64,000 nucleotides of DNA, from the NCBI RefSeq assembly GCF_002150685.1, contig NZ_MSSW01000017.1:96188-160187 (forward strand), read 5' to 3'. The notes beneath the pieces were generated by a model. The model ran no database searches and was not told the origin of the DNA. It was given only the letters and a program-made list of their open reading frames with translations. This document shows positions 55,359 through 64,000 of this stretch, one piece after another. Origin of the DNA: Algoriphagus antarcticus (GTDB taxonomy: Bacteria; Bacteroidota; Bacteroidia; Cytophagales; Cyclobacteriaceae). The number at the start of each line of letters is the position of its first letter. Positions within the stretch are counted from its first letter, which is position 1. The position numbers were made by a program, and so were the translations under genes.

Positions 55359-56677
55359 TTTATAGATTCCAACCATTTCAAAGCCTTCTCTTTTTTCGCC
55401 TCTGACCCTTCATAGTCTTTGACAAAGCGAGAAAGTAATCCTTCAGTGACCAAGTCTCCCAAACTTCCCTGTGCGATTAATTCGGGATAATCCGGCACGT
55501 CCTTGAGTGAAACCAGTCGAGAACTTCCATCTTCCTTGTCCCGATAGCAAAACACCACATTAGGAATCACGTCGCTCGGAAGTGCATCCATCAGGGCGGG
55601 ATTGTGTGTGCTAAGGATAATTCTTAATCTCCGTTCTAATGCAATTTTATTGATCTGATTTAGCAATAGCTTCGCACGACTGGGGTGAACGCCATTATCT
55701 ATTTCTTCAATAATCACAATGCTGTTCTCCTCAGCAGAGAGCAAAGCCGCCGCAATAGCCAATACCCGAAGGGTTCCATCAGACAGAACTCCCGCATCCA
55801 TTCGCCGATTTACGCTTCCAAAAGTCTCAGTTAATGTAACCATCACCTCTCCTCTAGGTCCTTCCAAAAATCCAATATCTGAAATATCCTGTTCGGGAAG
55901 GCTTTTGATGAAGTCCAGAATTGCTTCCTTTTGATTTCCCTCTTGGCTCAAAAGAGGATCTTCTTTTTGATTGACTAGATTATATAAAACTGCCGAAATG
56001 TTGGAACCATTTCCAAGTATCGCAGTATCAGAAGTAAAACTATACCCCCGCATGGCTTGCGGTGAAGGATCCAAAAATAAAATCCTAGATAATAATGACT
56101 CTGTATATTTTGAACGTTGACTAATTAAAATTTTCGACTTTTGATAAGTCGGGTTTATCTTACCATCAGCACTCATTTGTGTAAAAATGGCAAGTTGATC
56201 TGAACATTTAACATGGGGCTTCTTTCCTCCTTTAGCAAAATTATTCCAAGCCACGATGATATCAGTAGCTTGGTCTTCAGTTGGACGAGTAGTTTCATAA
56301 AGCATTTCTGCAGAATCCAGATACATCGACTCCTTTGCAATGTGTAGTTCTTTTCCTTTCCTAAGATCAAATGAAATTTTCAACTCCCAAGCATGAGCTA
56401 ATGCCCGATCATGCATCTTACACCCAATTAAAAATTCCTTTTTGTCTCTATAAAAAATATTCCAAAGCTGCCCCCGAATGGCAGCATTGTTCTGATTGAT
56501 TTCAAACTGCAATGCAGAAAGCTTCTGCCCCTGTGCCATCCAACTCAGAAATCGGATCGCCTCCAAGGCATTGCTTTTTCCGGAAGCATTCGCTCCAACT
56601 ATCACGGTCAGTGGAGCAAGCTTCAGCTCTGCTTTTTTGTAGCTTTTGAAATTTTCGATGGTGAAGGATTGAATCAT
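55355..56677 (-). CDS. AAA_21-type ATPase, likely sensor of a defence module
   Basis: A 440-aa SMC/ABC-like ATPase. Walker A is GANASGKS (residues 28-35); the ABC-type signature is LSDGTLRVLAI; Walker B is IVIIEEIDNGVHP, and the H-loop STHNPALMD follows. A variable middle part of about 200 residues separates Walker A from the rest. This fold is found in defence ATPases such as OLD and RloA/AriA-type proteins. Its gene overlaps the PIN gene (ATGA) and lies inside the hsd locus, a frequent place for such modules. A defence role is inferred. Confidence 0.8.
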   Translation of the reverse strand: MIQSFTIENFKSYKKAELKLAPLTVIVGANASGKSNALEAIRFLSWMAQGQKLSALQFEINQNNAAIRGQLWNIFYRDKKEFLIGCKMHDRALAHAWELKISFDLRKGKELHIAKESMYLDSAEMLYETTRPTEDQATDIIVAWNNFAKGGKKPHVKCSDQLAIFTQMSADGKINPTYQKSKILISQRSKYTESLLSRILFLDPSPQAMRGYSFTSDTAILGNGSNISAVLYNLVNQKEDPLLSQEGNQKEAILDFIKSLPEQDISDIGFLEGPRGEVMVTLTETFGSVNRRMDAGVLSDGTLRVLAIAAALLSAEENSIVIIEEIDNGVHPSRAKLLLNQINKIALERRLRIILSTHNPALMDALPSDVIPNVVFCYRDKEDGSSRLVSLKDVPDYPELIAQGSLGDLVTEGLLSRFVKDYEGSEAKKEKALKWLESIK

Positions 56678-56702
56678 AATAGTTCAATTTAATAAAAACA
56701 CG

Positions 56703-56933
56703 TTATTGCTGCATTAGTCTATCTATTTCCAATTTTGAGGCAATCGGAATTTCTTGTGCCCATTCATCAATTTCTAATGACAAAGATTCATAATTGGGCT
56801 CAACACTGTGATTCAATTTCCTTTTTAATTCTGAGAGCTTAATATTTATTTTCACAACCATTTGGTCGGAAAGCGTATTTGCCAATTTAATGGCATTAAT
56901 TGCAGATACTTTTTTGTTCAATTCATTTTTCAT
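56703..56933 (-). CDS. Small helical protein of unknown function
   Basis: A 76-aa, mostly helical protein (KKVSAINAIKLANTLSDQ, KINIKLSELKRKLN). It lies between the hsdS remnant and the ATPase, 25 bp before the latter. It could be an antitoxin or regulator of the ATPase-PIN pair by position. It shows no known motif. Confidence 0.4.
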   Translation of the reverse strand: MKNELNKKVSAINAIKLANTLSDQMVVKINIKLSELKRKLNHSVEPNYESLSLEIDEWAQEIPIASKLEIDRLMQQ

Positions 56934-56985
56934 ATTTTATTTCATTTCCAATAAATACTAGCAAAAATTCAATTCTCGATTTTTT

Positions 56986-58302
56986 TCAAATATTTATTTT
57001 CAATCGTTTCTTCCCCGTCAGTAGCACTTGCATCAGTCCTTTTTTCTGCTCCCTCAACTTCTCCGCTTTGGCTTTGAGCAGGCTGATTTCTTTATCTGCT
57101 GCTTGCAATAGTTGGGCAATGGCGGTTTGTTCTTCTAAAGAATCAGGAATGATGAAAGATAAATTATGAATAATGGTTTTAGTAACACTATAAACCGATG
57201 AACCAGTAGCATATTTCCTGAGTGTGTTCCTAACCTTTTCTGATGCGAAAAAGTAAGCTGCTAAATCGAGTGAAATTATTTTTTTATCTCCTCTTAATAC
57301 AAGTGTATGAAGTCCACCAATTGCCTTTTTGCCATTTAAATTTTTTATTTCAACAGCGGCTCCTACACCATTATAGTCCTCAGATGCATCAGCCATTACA
57401 ATATCACCATCCTGCAAATAGTTAATTTTTTCAATTTTAAGGCTTTTATTAATTAATTGAGGAATAGCTGTTTGGGTGTTAAAATCTAAAAAGGAACTGT
57501 CATACTTAGCATGAATATCTCCATAATGGATACAATAAATTGACCCTTCACAATCACTTTGAAGACCATTTCTTGAGATGGAATATGATTTAACAAACTT
57601 GAAAACATCAGCTATATGAATGGTCTTCCATCTATGGTGCAACATTCCTAATTCAATATTTTTCAATCTCATCTTTCCGGTCAGTAGCTGCTGCATCAGC
57701 CATTTTTTCTGAAGTTCTTTCTGGTGGATCAGCTGCTTGGCCGCTTGGATCGCCCCATCCCAAGTCGATAGACAATCTGCTATCGCTCGCTGCTCGGGGA
57801 GAGGTATTACTAGGAAGGGGAAATCACCAACATCCTTACTCGTAATATTAGGATCTTTTCTACTACTACCAGCCAACCTTTACCAGTCACCCACTTTTCC
57901 ATTGAGCCAATTAATTAAGAAAACAGGATCAACTTTTTCTATATCAACGGTCAAGGCAGATAAAGCTTGATTTATTGTCGCTTCTATTTGGAGAATTCCA
58001 GTTCTACCGATTTGATTAAAACCACCATACATCGCGACTAAAACCGTCCCAATAGGGTACTTCCTCAATGAAGTTTCTTTAAATGCCTTTTCTGTGATTT
58101 TTTCCTCAGTCTCAAAAATCTTAGAATTATTAAGATCAGTAGTTTTTACCCAATAAATACTTCCATTCTTATGATATTCACTGTTACTTCTCAGTGGAGT
58201 CGTACCAGAGGTGACTTTTGCAATATCTTTAAGCTTCAGAAGTTTCCACCCTTCTGGAACCTCACCTCTCATCTCTGATTTTTTCTTTTCTATTTCTTGC
58301 AT
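56986..58302 (-). pseudogene. hsdS: Type I specificity subunit HsdS with in-frame stop
   Basis: The reading frame spans 438 codons and is interrupted once by TAA at 57880-57882, in the sequence GKVGDW, stop, RLAGSSRKDPNI. Both sides read as HsdS: the first target-recognition domain (VPEGWKLLKLKDIAKVTSGT ...), the conserved loop (DFPFLVIPLPEQRAIADCLS), then a second TRD (SYSISRNGLQSDCEGS ...) and a C-terminal repeat (PDSLEEQTAIAQLLQAADKE). A full length HsdS is normally 400-450 aa. With the stop kept, only TRD1 or a second protein from a TTG at 57876 would be made. Confidence 0.85.
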
Positions 58303-59549
58303 TAGTTTCCGTAGTCTAATTGGTAGCAGCGATCGATTTCAGCTAAGATTAAGTTGACAATTGATTCTTGTTGTTCCTCAGAAAATTTGGTTTCTAGGGG
58401 AATCTCCTCTTCCGCTATGGATAGCACCCAGACTTTGAATTCATCCGTTTCATCCTCCGTCTGCCAGTACCGATCGTCTAGATCAACCGAAATCTGAGTT
58501 CCCCATTCCTGAAGTTCTTTCTTCTGATAGCGACGAATGTCAAGATTGATATGCCCGACGAAATCGTCAGAACCATGGGCTTCCACCTGATCGATAAAGA
58601 ATTCGACTCCTTCCCGAGGCAGGATGTTTTCCAGCGTTTTCCGCTGTGTGAAAAAGGTATAATGAATCTGATTATCGAGAAGATTATAGGTTTCTCGAAG
58701 TTTGGAATGCAGCTCCCTCAAGATCAATGTTATTTCCTCACGAATTGCGAGAATGGCTGCGGCATCTCGCTCTTCGGGATCTTCCAGATTTCCTTTGGCT
58801 TTCAGTTCTCCGTTGGGAAGTAGCCAGCATTCCGCCCAATCCAACCCTTCCGATGTATGGACGCGTTTACCTACAGTTTCAGGTTCGTCTTGGGCTACTT
58901 TATCCCAATAAGCAAACTCCTCGATAGGAAGCTGAATCAGTGAAATCTCACCATTTGGCAGATCCAGATAGTCCGAAAATGCTTCGTTGATCCGAGGGAT
59001 GGCTTCTGCGTCTAGCCCTAGTTCCAGATCGGAAGAAGAAATCAGGTTTTCTATTTCTCTCATTTCTTCAAGAATACCTTGAGTTAGGTCATTTTCAGAG
59101 TAATGATTGAATTGTGGACGAAATGCCTTACCTGCGATGCGATCCAATTTTGTGACTAGAACTTCATCTTCAGCAATCTCTTCCAGTGCTTCATTCGCAA
59201 GATGCTCTAGATTCTCATCCTCACTCAAAAAGTAAAATTTCAAAATCGATTTATCTGAAATAGTAAGTTCTTCCACAAAAGGACTCAGCACTTCATTCAA
59301 CTCAAAATGCACATCTGATGAAATTCCTTGCGGATATGAATAGACTCGAAACAGTTCTTCTGCTAATTCAGTCAGTTGTGGTTTTTTAATTCCTCGCTCC
59401 GTAGTCCATTGAATTACAACCTTTCGCCAAAGTGGTAAAAGCACAAGTCTGGCTTGCTTTCGAAGCCCAAATGCCCAATCCGGTTGGACGGCTATCCGAT
59501 GAGATTCTTGAATCCCTGATCTAAGTCGACTGTGATGGAATTCGTTCAT
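58302..59549 (-). CDS. Unknown 415-aa protein in the R-M operon
   Basis: A soluble, acidic protein with many Glu/Leu helices (AEELFRVYSY, LEHLANEALEEIAEDEVLVT) and a C-terminal part with LDIRRYQKKELQEWG. No family is recognised. Its gene overlaps hsdS by one base and follows the RhuM-like gene by 8 bp. It lies in an operon that is otherwise restriction-modification and may be part of an accessory module. Only its context suggests a function. Confidence 0.5.
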   Translation of the reverse strand: MNEFHHSRLRSGIQESHRIAVQPDWAFGLRKQARLVLLPLWRKVVIQWTTERGIKKPQLTELAEELFRVYSYPQGISSDVHFELNEVLSPFVEELTISDKSILKFYFLSEDENLEHLANEALEEIAEDEVLVTKLDRIAGKAFRPQFNHYSENDLTQGILEEMREIENLISSSDLELGLDAEAIPRINEAFSDYLDLPNGEISLIQLPIEEFAYWDKVAQDEPETVGKRVHTSEGLDWAECWLLPNGELKAKGNLEDPEERDAAAILAIREEITLILRELHSKLRETYNLLDNQIHYTFFTQRKTLENILPREGVEFFIDQVEAHGSDDFVGHINLDIRRYQKKELQEWGTQISVDLDDRYWQTEDETDEFKVWVLSIAEEEIPLETKFSEEQQESIVNLILAEIDRCYQLDYGN

Positions 59550-59557
59550 AGTTAGTT

Positions 59558-60598
59558 CTATTGTACTTTTGGAAGTTTCCTAGTCAGCTTATCGAAGTCA
59601 CTCTCATACAGCGTATCCTGCTTTTTGCTAAAGTTGTCGAACTCTTGTTCTGCTAAGGCAATAGCGACCTGATGGCTCACCTTGCCAGCATCTTTCAGAA
59701 CAACCTGCTCATTGAATTGTAGAAAAGCATCGAGCTTGTCAACCCAATCTTTCATGTGCATCATAATCCCACGATTGGCTTGCATCTCTGCATAGTCCAG
59801 GTACATGGCCACGATTCGGTTCAGTCCATCGAGTTCCTTTTGGTTCAAATAGTTTTTAGCGATTCCCACATCCGTTTTACGGATTTGACCGGATGGAGCA
59901 TTTTTCCAGGTAGTTAGACCCATGTTTTCTTTCTTGCTATCTGCTCTTGTATGTACTATTTCTGCTGCAGTTTGCCCGGTAATTGCCCAATGGAGTTTGT
60001 TTTGAACAGTAGCGAAAAAGATTTTTGTAACATCAGTATCTAACTGATAGTCAGCACTGCATTGGGCGTAGATATCGGTTATTTTCTGATAAAATCGCCG
60101 CTCACTGCTCCTAATATCCCGAATACGAGCAAGTTGCTCTTCGAAATAATCCTTCCCAAAGATGTTGTTTGGGTTTTTGAGTCGCTCATCATCCATGGTA
60201 AACCCCTTAATAATGAATTCCTTTAAGCGTTCGGTAGCCCAAATCCGAAAGGCAGTTGCCTGTGTGCTATTCACCCGATACCCAACCGAGATGATTGCAT
60301 CGAGATTATAGTATTTAACCTTGGACTTCTGTGTTTTTCCATCGATGGCACCATGTAGAGTGGTATGTTCCATAATGGAACTGACCACAAGATCATCCAA
60401 TTCTCCTGATTCAAAAATATTCTTGAGGTGCTTGGTAATCGCTGGCCTTTGCACTCCAAACAATTCTGCAATTCGTTGTTGAGTCAACCAGATCGTTTCG
60501 TTTAGCAAGTAAATTTCAACTATTACCTTACCATTTGGAGTAGTATAAAGTAGCACTTCATTAAATCCATCCGAAGCTCTTTTTGTTGATTTTTTCAT
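59558..60598 (-). CDS. RhuM family protein
   Basis: A 346-aa protein of the Virulence_RhuM family. The N-terminal winged helix-turn-helix (ETIWLTQQRIAELFGVQRPA) is followed by KYYNLDAIISVGYRVNSTQA, FRIWATERLKEFIIKGF and a helical C-terminus. RhuM proteins resemble KilA-N/DinD-type DNA-binding proteins, and are frequent passengers in type I R-M operons, where they lie between hsdM and hsdS. The role there is unknown. Confidence 0.85.
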   Translation of the reverse strand: MKKSTKRASDGFNEVLLYTTPNGKVIVEIYLLNETIWLTQQRIAELFGVQRPAITKHLKNIFESGELDDLVVSSIMEHTTLHGAIDGKTQKSKVKYYNLDAIISVGYRVNSTQATAFRIWATERLKEFIIKGFTMDDERLKNPNNIFGKDYFEEQLARIRDIRSSERRFYQKITDIYAQCSADYQLDTDVTKIFFATVQNKLHWAITGQTAAEIVHTRADSKKENMGLTTWKNAPSGQIRKTDVGIAKNYLNQKELDGLNRIVAMYLDYAEMQANRGIMMHMKDWVDKLDAFLQFNEQVVLKDAGKVSHQVAIALAEQEFDNFSKKQDTLYESDFDKLTRKLPKVQ

Positions 60599-60601
60599 AG
60601 T

Positions 60602-62170
60602 TCAGCCCAATAACTCCTTCAAGTATTCATCCATTCGACCCTGCACTTTTTCCAGTTCACCTTCCAATCGGACAATTTCCTGCTGCACTCCTGCGATATC
60701 CACTTCAGCTTCCTCCTCGAAGGTATCCACATAGCGAGGAATATTAAGGTTGAAGTCGTTGGCTTGGATTTCTTCGAACGTAGCTACATAGCTGAATTTT
60801 TCCTCCAAGACTCCAGCAGAAAGTTTCGCTTCACGGAAATCCATGTAGGTATCCACGATCTTTTTTATATCGCTATCCCGGAGTTTGTTTTGGTTTTTGG
60901 CGGCTTCATACTGTAGACTCGCATCGATAAAGAGCACCTCTGTCCCGGACTTTTTGGCTTTGTTGAAAATCAGAATTGCAGCCGGTATGCCTGTGCCGTA
61001 GAATAAGTTAGCCGGAAGTCCGATCACAGCCTCGAGTAGATTTTCCTCGATGGTTTTCTGGCGGATTTTGCCCTCAGAACTTCCCCGGAAAAGGACACCG
61101 TGAGGAACTACGACTCCCACTTTACCAGTAGTCTGATAAGTAGTTTCTATCATGTGGGTGATAAACGCCCAGTCTCCTTTACTTTTGGGAGGTACGCCCC
61201 GCCAAAATCGATTGTAGCGATCCGTCTCAGGATCCCAGGTAATCGTAGTAGTTTCTCCGTCTTTATCTTCTACTTTCCCCCATTTATCCAATGAAAAAGG
61301 AGGATTGGCTACCACAGTATCAAACTTCATCAACGAATCGCCTTCTTTGAGTTTGGGATTCCGAATGGTATCGCCCCATCTGATGGTTGCATTGTCAAAG
61401 CCATGCAAAAACATATTCATCACCGCGAGAGCCCAAGTACTTCCATTGGCTTCCTGACCATAAAGAGAGAAGTTCCTTGATCCTACTTCCTGACCTGCTT
61501 TGATCAGAAGCGAACCCGAACCACAAGTTGGGTCACAAATCCGAGAGCCTTCCTCCGATCGGGTAAGCTTCGCGAGCAAAGTGGACACTTCACTTGGCGT
61601 GAAAAATTCCCCAGCTTTTTTACCTGCATCTGAAGCAAAATTGGATATCAGGTATTCATAAGCCCCGCCAATAATATCCGAGCCATCCAAATGAGACGGG
61701 CGGAGGTCAAGCTCAGGTCTATTAAAATCTAGTAGCAGATTTCTAAGTCGGGTATTTTTGTCTTTGGGTTCGCCCAGTTTGCTATTGTTGAAATCAATAT
61801 TCTGAAATATCCCCGCTCCATCTTCAGAGTATAATTTCTCCCGATTAGCTTCTTCCAAGTCCACCAAAGCGATATTGATGAGTTCCCCGACATTGGGTGC
61901 ATTCCTGCTATCGTACAGAAATTTGAAATGGCTCTGAACAGGCACAATAAATCGCTCGTATTGCATGGATCGATTTGCGCGATCCAGGTCTCCACTGTAC
62001 TTTTTCAGATATTCCTCCATCTTATCATCATGCACATCGCTGAGGTATTTGACGAAAAGCATGGTCAGCACATAGTCCTTATAGACGCTTGGATCGATGC
62101 TACCACGGAAAGTATCACAGGCTCGCCAAACTGCATTATTGATATCGTTTTGGGTGATTTTCTTAGTCAT
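60602..62170 (-). CDS. hsdM: Type I restriction-modification methyltransferase subunit HsdM
   Basis: A 522-aa N6-adenine methyltransferase. The N-terminal HsdM domain (ITQNDINNAVWRACDTFRGS) is followed by the AdoMet motif DPTCGSGSLLIKAG and catalytic NPPFSLDKWG (NPPF). The ATG at 62170 is chosen because MTKKITQND is the usual start and the four extra upstream codons overlap the preceding gene. It needs HsdS for specificity; here one HsdS carries a stop and one is half-sized. It is apparently intact. Confidence 0.93.
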   Translation of the reverse strand: MTKKITQNDINNAVWRACDTFRGSIDPSVYKDYVLTMLFVKYLSDVHDDKMEEYLKKYSGDLDRANRSMQYERFIVPVQSHFKFLYDSRNAPNVGELINIALVDLEEANREKLYSEDGAGIFQNIDFNNSKLGEPKDKNTRLRNLLLDFNRPELDLRPSHLDGSDIIGGAYEYLISNFASDAGKKAGEFFTPSEVSTLLAKLTRSEEGSRICDPTCGSGSLLIKAGQEVGSRNFSLYGQEANGSTWALAVMNMFLHGFDNATIRWGDTIRNPKLKEGDSLMKFDTVVANPPFSLDKWGKVEDKDGETTTITWDPETDRYNRFWRGVPPKSKGDWAFITHMIETTYQTTGKVGVVVPHGVLFRGSSEGKIRQKTIEENLLEAVIGLPANLFYGTGIPAAILIFNKAKKSGTEVLFIDASLQYEAAKNQNKLRDSDIKKIVDTYMDFREAKLSAGVLEEKFSYVATFEEIQANDFNLNIPRYVDTFEEEAEVDIAGVQQEIVRLEGELEKVQGRMDEYLKELLG

Positions 62171-62729
62171 AATTCTGTACAATTTTGAGGATACTCAAAT
62201 CCAATTTTAATTTCCTTAATCGATCCAATTCATCTAGAATCCATGTTTCTTCATTTTTCAGTTTACTGAGCTTCACCAACTTTTCTTGAACTTCTAATGG
62301 CAAAACTGGAATTTCAAATTCTTCCAAAAGCTTCTTGGTGATCGAAGGAATTGAAGTTCCTTTTGACATCTTTTTAAAAGACTCTTGACTCTGGGGAGAA
62401 TTGAGAATCATAGCAATATAGTCTGGAAGTACCAGTTCAGTTTCAAGACTAATCACCAAAAACGAGGTCGATGCTACTGCGGCAGGATATTCGGCTTTGT
62501 AGACAGATGTAAAATTTTTCCAACCCTTTGCCGAAAATAAGATCTCTCCAGCTTTAAGGAGATGTTTATCAGAAACATTCCGACGCTTAATGTCGGGAAA
62601 AATAGTTGAACTCAAACTCCCTTCCGAATCAAAATACTTTGCTTGCATATAAACTAAATCCCCATTTTCCTGAGGTTTCAGAAAAATTCCAGATCGAATG
62701 GAAGCAAGTTCTTTAAGTGATTTTCTCAA
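62163..62729 (-). CDS. Half-size HsdS-like specificity protein
   Basis: A 188-aa protein with one target-recognition domain of HsdS type and a conserved helix (PVLPLEVQEKLVKLSKLKNEE), but only about half the length of a full HsdS. It starts at TTG 62729, since a stop codon lies two codons upstream in frame, and overlaps the hsdM start by 8 bp. Such half subunits can work as dimers or be regulatory. It is first in the operon. Confidence 0.75.
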   Translation of the reverse strand: MRKSLKELASIRSGIFLKPQENGDLVYMQAKYFDSEGSLSSTIFPDIKRRNVSDKHLLKAGEILFSAKGWKNFTSVYKAEYPAAVASTSFLVISLETELVLPDYIAMILNSPQSQESFKKMSKGTSIPSITKKLLEEFEIPVLPLEVQEKLVKLSKLKNEETWILDELDRLRKLKLDLSILKIVQNYD

Positions 62730-62730
62730 T

Positions 62731-62832
62731 TTTTATTCTAGTATAATCTCTACGAATAGACCATAATACAGAAATTGAATGGAAAAAGTTTTGAAAAATG
62801 AAATTTTTTTATTCTAGTATAAGAATTACGAA
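62731..62832. promoter_or_regulatory. Twin repeats upstream of the hsd operon
   Basis: The sequence TTTTATTCTAGTATAA followed four bases later by TACGAA occurs at 62731-62756 and again at 62807-62832 (start-to-start 76 bp; only the four-base spacer differs). They lie directly in front of the first gene of the operon and could be operators for a regulator. No regulator gene is identified. Confidence 0.5.
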
Positions 62833-63543
62833 AATTGAGTTTAAGTACGACTCTTCACTTAAACAATTCTTAAATAACTCTAACCGATCGCCAAAGGAAA
62901 TATCTCCACCACGCATTTATTTTGGGCCGGCCCTAAATAATCATTCTTAAAATTCTGATTTGACAGAAGCCAAATTCAAAACTTAGTGGGAAGCCCATAA
63001 AGAAGAAAGGGGAGCGACTTCTTCCAATTCGAAACCTTTGGATCAAGAAAAAATGTGAAGGTGTGATGTAAAATGTTATGATTGAGAAACACTACTTCAT
63101 CACAGCAAATCACTGTCACTACTGCGAAATCACCCAAGCTGAACTGGGCCAAATCTAGGAAATAGCAGCAAAAAAAGGAGAACTATTTACTAAACGAGGT
63201 CGAGGGAGAAAACCAGAACTCCAAAGAATCGAACCAAATGCCACTTATGATTACTAGACAACCTCGTCTTTGCCTGCTACTGATGCAACAATGCCAAGAC
63301 CGATACCTTCATTGGGGAAGAGTTCAAAAAAGTAGGAAAGGTTTTTCGTGAAAGCTGGGATGAAAGGTTAAAGTGATTTTTGATTGGAAAACCTCTCAAA
63401 TTTTTCTTTTTAATCTATTGACAAGCCTAGAAAACTTCCAGCCTTTTTTTGCATTTTAGTTCATCGGGGCTTCCCCGAATGTTGACCCTTAGCTAAACTG
63501 TCCACCGGACTGATTTATAACGCTTATCTTGATCTGAAAATCT
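62833..63543. other. Region between the hsd operon and the last gene, with a broken reading frame
   Basis: About 700 bp with no intact gene. A plus-strand frame from ATG 63078 (MIEKHYFITANHCHYCEITQ) is interrupted by TAG at 63156-63158, continues as EIAAKKGELFTKRGRGRKPE and stops at 63255-63257. It looks like a decayed small gene, with a CxxC in its first half, but I recognise no family. No repeat or RNA is seen in the rest. Confidence 0.4.
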
Positions 63544-64000
63544 TTAATCTTCCTTCCCGTAGAACTTCCTTTTTTCTAGAATAGCACTCACTTTCTCATC
63601 AAAAGACTCCTTCAAATCAGCAGAAATATCCAGTAACCTAGGATCATCAGGTCGGTTGAAATGTAGAACAATCAAATAATAGACCGGGTGATTTTCTTGT
63701 AAAAAGCTAGAATAATTTCCGTTTTCGAATTCTCTTAGAAGAAAATCAGTATGATCATGGTAAAGAAAAAGGAAACATAAATGCACGAGCTCAGGTTGCT
63801 TTTCGAATACTTCGTAAAAGAGTTTCACTCTATTTTCTGGATAAAATGGCAACCCTATCCAAGCCGAAATAACTAAGCGCGAAATTTTTGATTTCAGCGT
63901 TTTCCCCTGATCAGTGTCTGCATGAAGGGAAATTAACTCCCAAGATTTTTCTTTTTGTTTATTGAACTGCCAAAATAGTATAGTAAGATTCAAAAGTGCT
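63544..64000 (-). CDS. Protein of unknown function, cut by window end
   Basis: The frame is open to the end of the window, so the 5' part lies outside. What is visible (about 152 residues) is a helical soluble protein (KIHRLV-type helices such as LKSKISRLVISAWIG, YEVFEKQPELVHLCFLFLYHD). No family is recognised. The context beyond the window is unknown. Confidence 0.5.
   Translation of the reverse strand, partial: ALLNLTILFWQFNKQKEKSWELISLHADTDQGKTLKSKISRLVISAWIGLPFYPENRVKLFYEVFEKQPELVHLCFLFLYHDHTDFLLREFENGNYSSFLQENHPVYYLIVLHFNRPDDPRLLDISADLKESFDEKVSAILEKRKFYGKED

Overview
The window looks like a chromosome segment of a member of the Bacteroidota, most likely Cytophagales/Cyclobacteriaceae (Algoriphagus-like). 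The reasons are the low GC content, a Bacteroidota-type promoter in front of the tRNA gene (TTTG, 19 nt, TAnnTTTG), frequent TTG starts with weak ribosome binding sites, NVEALA-type and DUF4221 proteins, ABC_export-type permeases, WbqC, DUF885 lipoproteins and Bacteroidota-style RHS operons that begin with a DUF6443-type protein. The genus is an inference.

Positions 1-26.8 kb read as ordinary housekeeping chromosome: an NVEALA-like peptide with a DUF4221 lipoprotein, plsC, a cystathionine beta-synthase-type enzyme, an ABC exporter pair, pyrR-pyrB, an EVE protein, a PolX-like PHP protein with an eroded polymerase site, an ECF sigma factor with a membrane partner, clpC, wbqC, tsaC, a Nudix hydrolase, a TlpA-type lipoprotein, mltG, a thioesterase, a YihY/BrkB protein and a DUF885 peptidase. 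A tRNA-Ser(UGA) at 26.88 kb marks the edge of an accessory region that runs to the end of the window.

The accessory region has two parts. From 28 to 52 kb lies an RHS toxin locus. An operon of an outer-membrane-type protein, an RHS partner, a 1447-aa RHS protein ending in a PD-(D/E)xK-like toxin tip and a candidate immunity gene sits between two direct copies of an ardC (antirestriction) module. The second copy carries a group II intron exactly behind a terminator hairpin, an IS256-type insertion with an 8-bp target duplication, and an early amber stop in ardC; the first copy preserves the empty sites. An ISL3 element, an RHS-core relic and orphan small genes follow. From 49.9 to 62.8 kb is a rearranged type I restriction-modification island, read right to left: half-HsdS, HsdM, RhuM-like protein, an unknown 415-aa protein, HsdS with an in-frame stop, a 76-aa protein, an AAA ATPase overlapping a PIN nuclease, a duplicated 5' end of hsdR, a 194-aa protein, a frameshifted Schlafen-AlbA protein, and an hsdR whose nuclease domain runs in frame into an RHS core and a JAB-like toxin tip.

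The most unusual signals are the HsdR-RHS chimera, the ATPase-PIN pair inside the hsd locus, and four direct repeats, each made of two decamers exactly 21 bp apart, next to the duplicated hsdR start. Several genes carry a single lesion (homopolymer indel or nonsense codon). These may be real decay or sequencing error, and that caveat applies to every split gene listed here.
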